Of a stretch of DNA of 64,000 nt, positions 63,640 through 64,000 are shown piece by piece (position 1 is the first letter of the stretch; every line of letters begins with the position of its first letter). A program made the translations under genes and the position numbers. Where the stretch lies: assembly GCA_933228895.1 (NCBI GenBank), contig OW121857.1:78735672-78799671 (forward strand), given 5' to 3'. This DNA comes from Platycnemis pennipes (Eukaryota; Arthropoda; Insecta; Odonata; Platycnemididae). The notes under the pieces are model-generated. The model was not told the origin of the DNA and made no database searches. It was given only the letters and a program-made list of their open reading frames with translations.

Positions 63640-64000
63640 GATACTGATTCACTCAACCCTCGAATATACCCACTTCTTCCACTCAGTCGACATAAAACTA
63701 AAAAACGATAAACAAAAAAAACAGCATAGGTAGGTATATAAGAACAAGTAGAATGATATTTCCATCTTCCGGCGCAATAATTCATCCTCGACGCGTACAT
63801 TAAAGTGCTGAACAGGTAAATTGTGGGCAATGGAGAGCTTACCGACTACAGCGTTATAATTAACTTTATAGCTATAATAAAACGAAATTAACCGATTATA
63901 ATGACGATAGTAGTTGTATGGGAAAGAAGTTACATTATTGACTTGCGTGTTCATTAAAAGTTGCTTCACTCCTTCGAGGTGTTGCGAAATTACAAAATCA
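63640..64000. other. Unassigned sequence to the window edge
   Basis: A 106-codon minus-strand frame (63649-63969) has no recognisable motif. Nothing else seen. Confidence 0.4.

Overview
The window looks like intergenic or deep intronic DNA from a large, repeat-rich arthropod genome, most likely an insect. The evidence is AT-rich, intron-like sequence with no long open reading frames; piggyBac and hAT transposon remains; many 5'-truncated non-LTR retrotransposon tails; tRNA- and 5S-derived SINEs; fold-back elements; and scattered CpG-rich microsatellite patches. I found no intact host protein gene, no convincing functional tRNA or rRNA gene, no CRISPR array and no bacterial-type operon. The species cannot be fixed from the sequence alone.

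Layout. 1-0.5 kb: the 3' end of a hAT transposon, cut by the window edge. 2.8-8.9 kb: RTE-like LINE tails, copies of a tRNA-derived SINE (here S1), a 0.53 kb fold-back element, and a 70-bp-arm palindrome at 8757-8905. 13.6-16.5 kb: the best-preserved element, a 2922-bp piggyBac-type transposon with perfect 13-bp inverted ends, TTAA on both sides and a broken transposase that keeps its three catalytic aspartates. 18-31 kb: more RTE-like LINE tails (the longest carries the reverse transcriptase FADD motif), S1 SINEs, a 5S rRNA-derived sequence, a 220-bp duplication and an ATATCG-dense patch. 31.5-37.1 kb: CR1/Jockey-type LINE tails around a CpG-, microsatellite- and G-quadruplex-rich patch at 34-35 kb, which is the only place resembling a promoter or 5' UTR. 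38-45 kb: hairpin elements with hammerhead-like motifs and a composite element with about 110-bp inverted arms that contains a probable Penelope-like C-terminus. 47-64 kb: three more CR1-type tails, the third copy of a ~520-bp repeat (R520), and several nested insertions (SINE in fold-back element, two palindromic elements in one SINE, SINE in SINE).

The families are connected. The many short pieces bearing a 'CCTGCCACACACC ... GGCTTGCAGGG ... TAGATG' signature are the 3' ends of the CR1-type LINE whose coding tails survive at 31.6, 47.9, 60.9 and 62.7 kb. Pieces ending in 'GATTGTTGACCAATGATGATGA' are 3' ends of the RTE-like LINE at 18 kb. S1 SINEs occur with two different 3' tails. The most unusual theme is a set of inverted-repeat elements that share a CUGANGA-U-stem-GAAA motif resembling a hammerhead ribozyme core. 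Ribozymes of this type are known from Penelope-like retroelements, but every copy here has a one-base departure from the canonical core or further decay.
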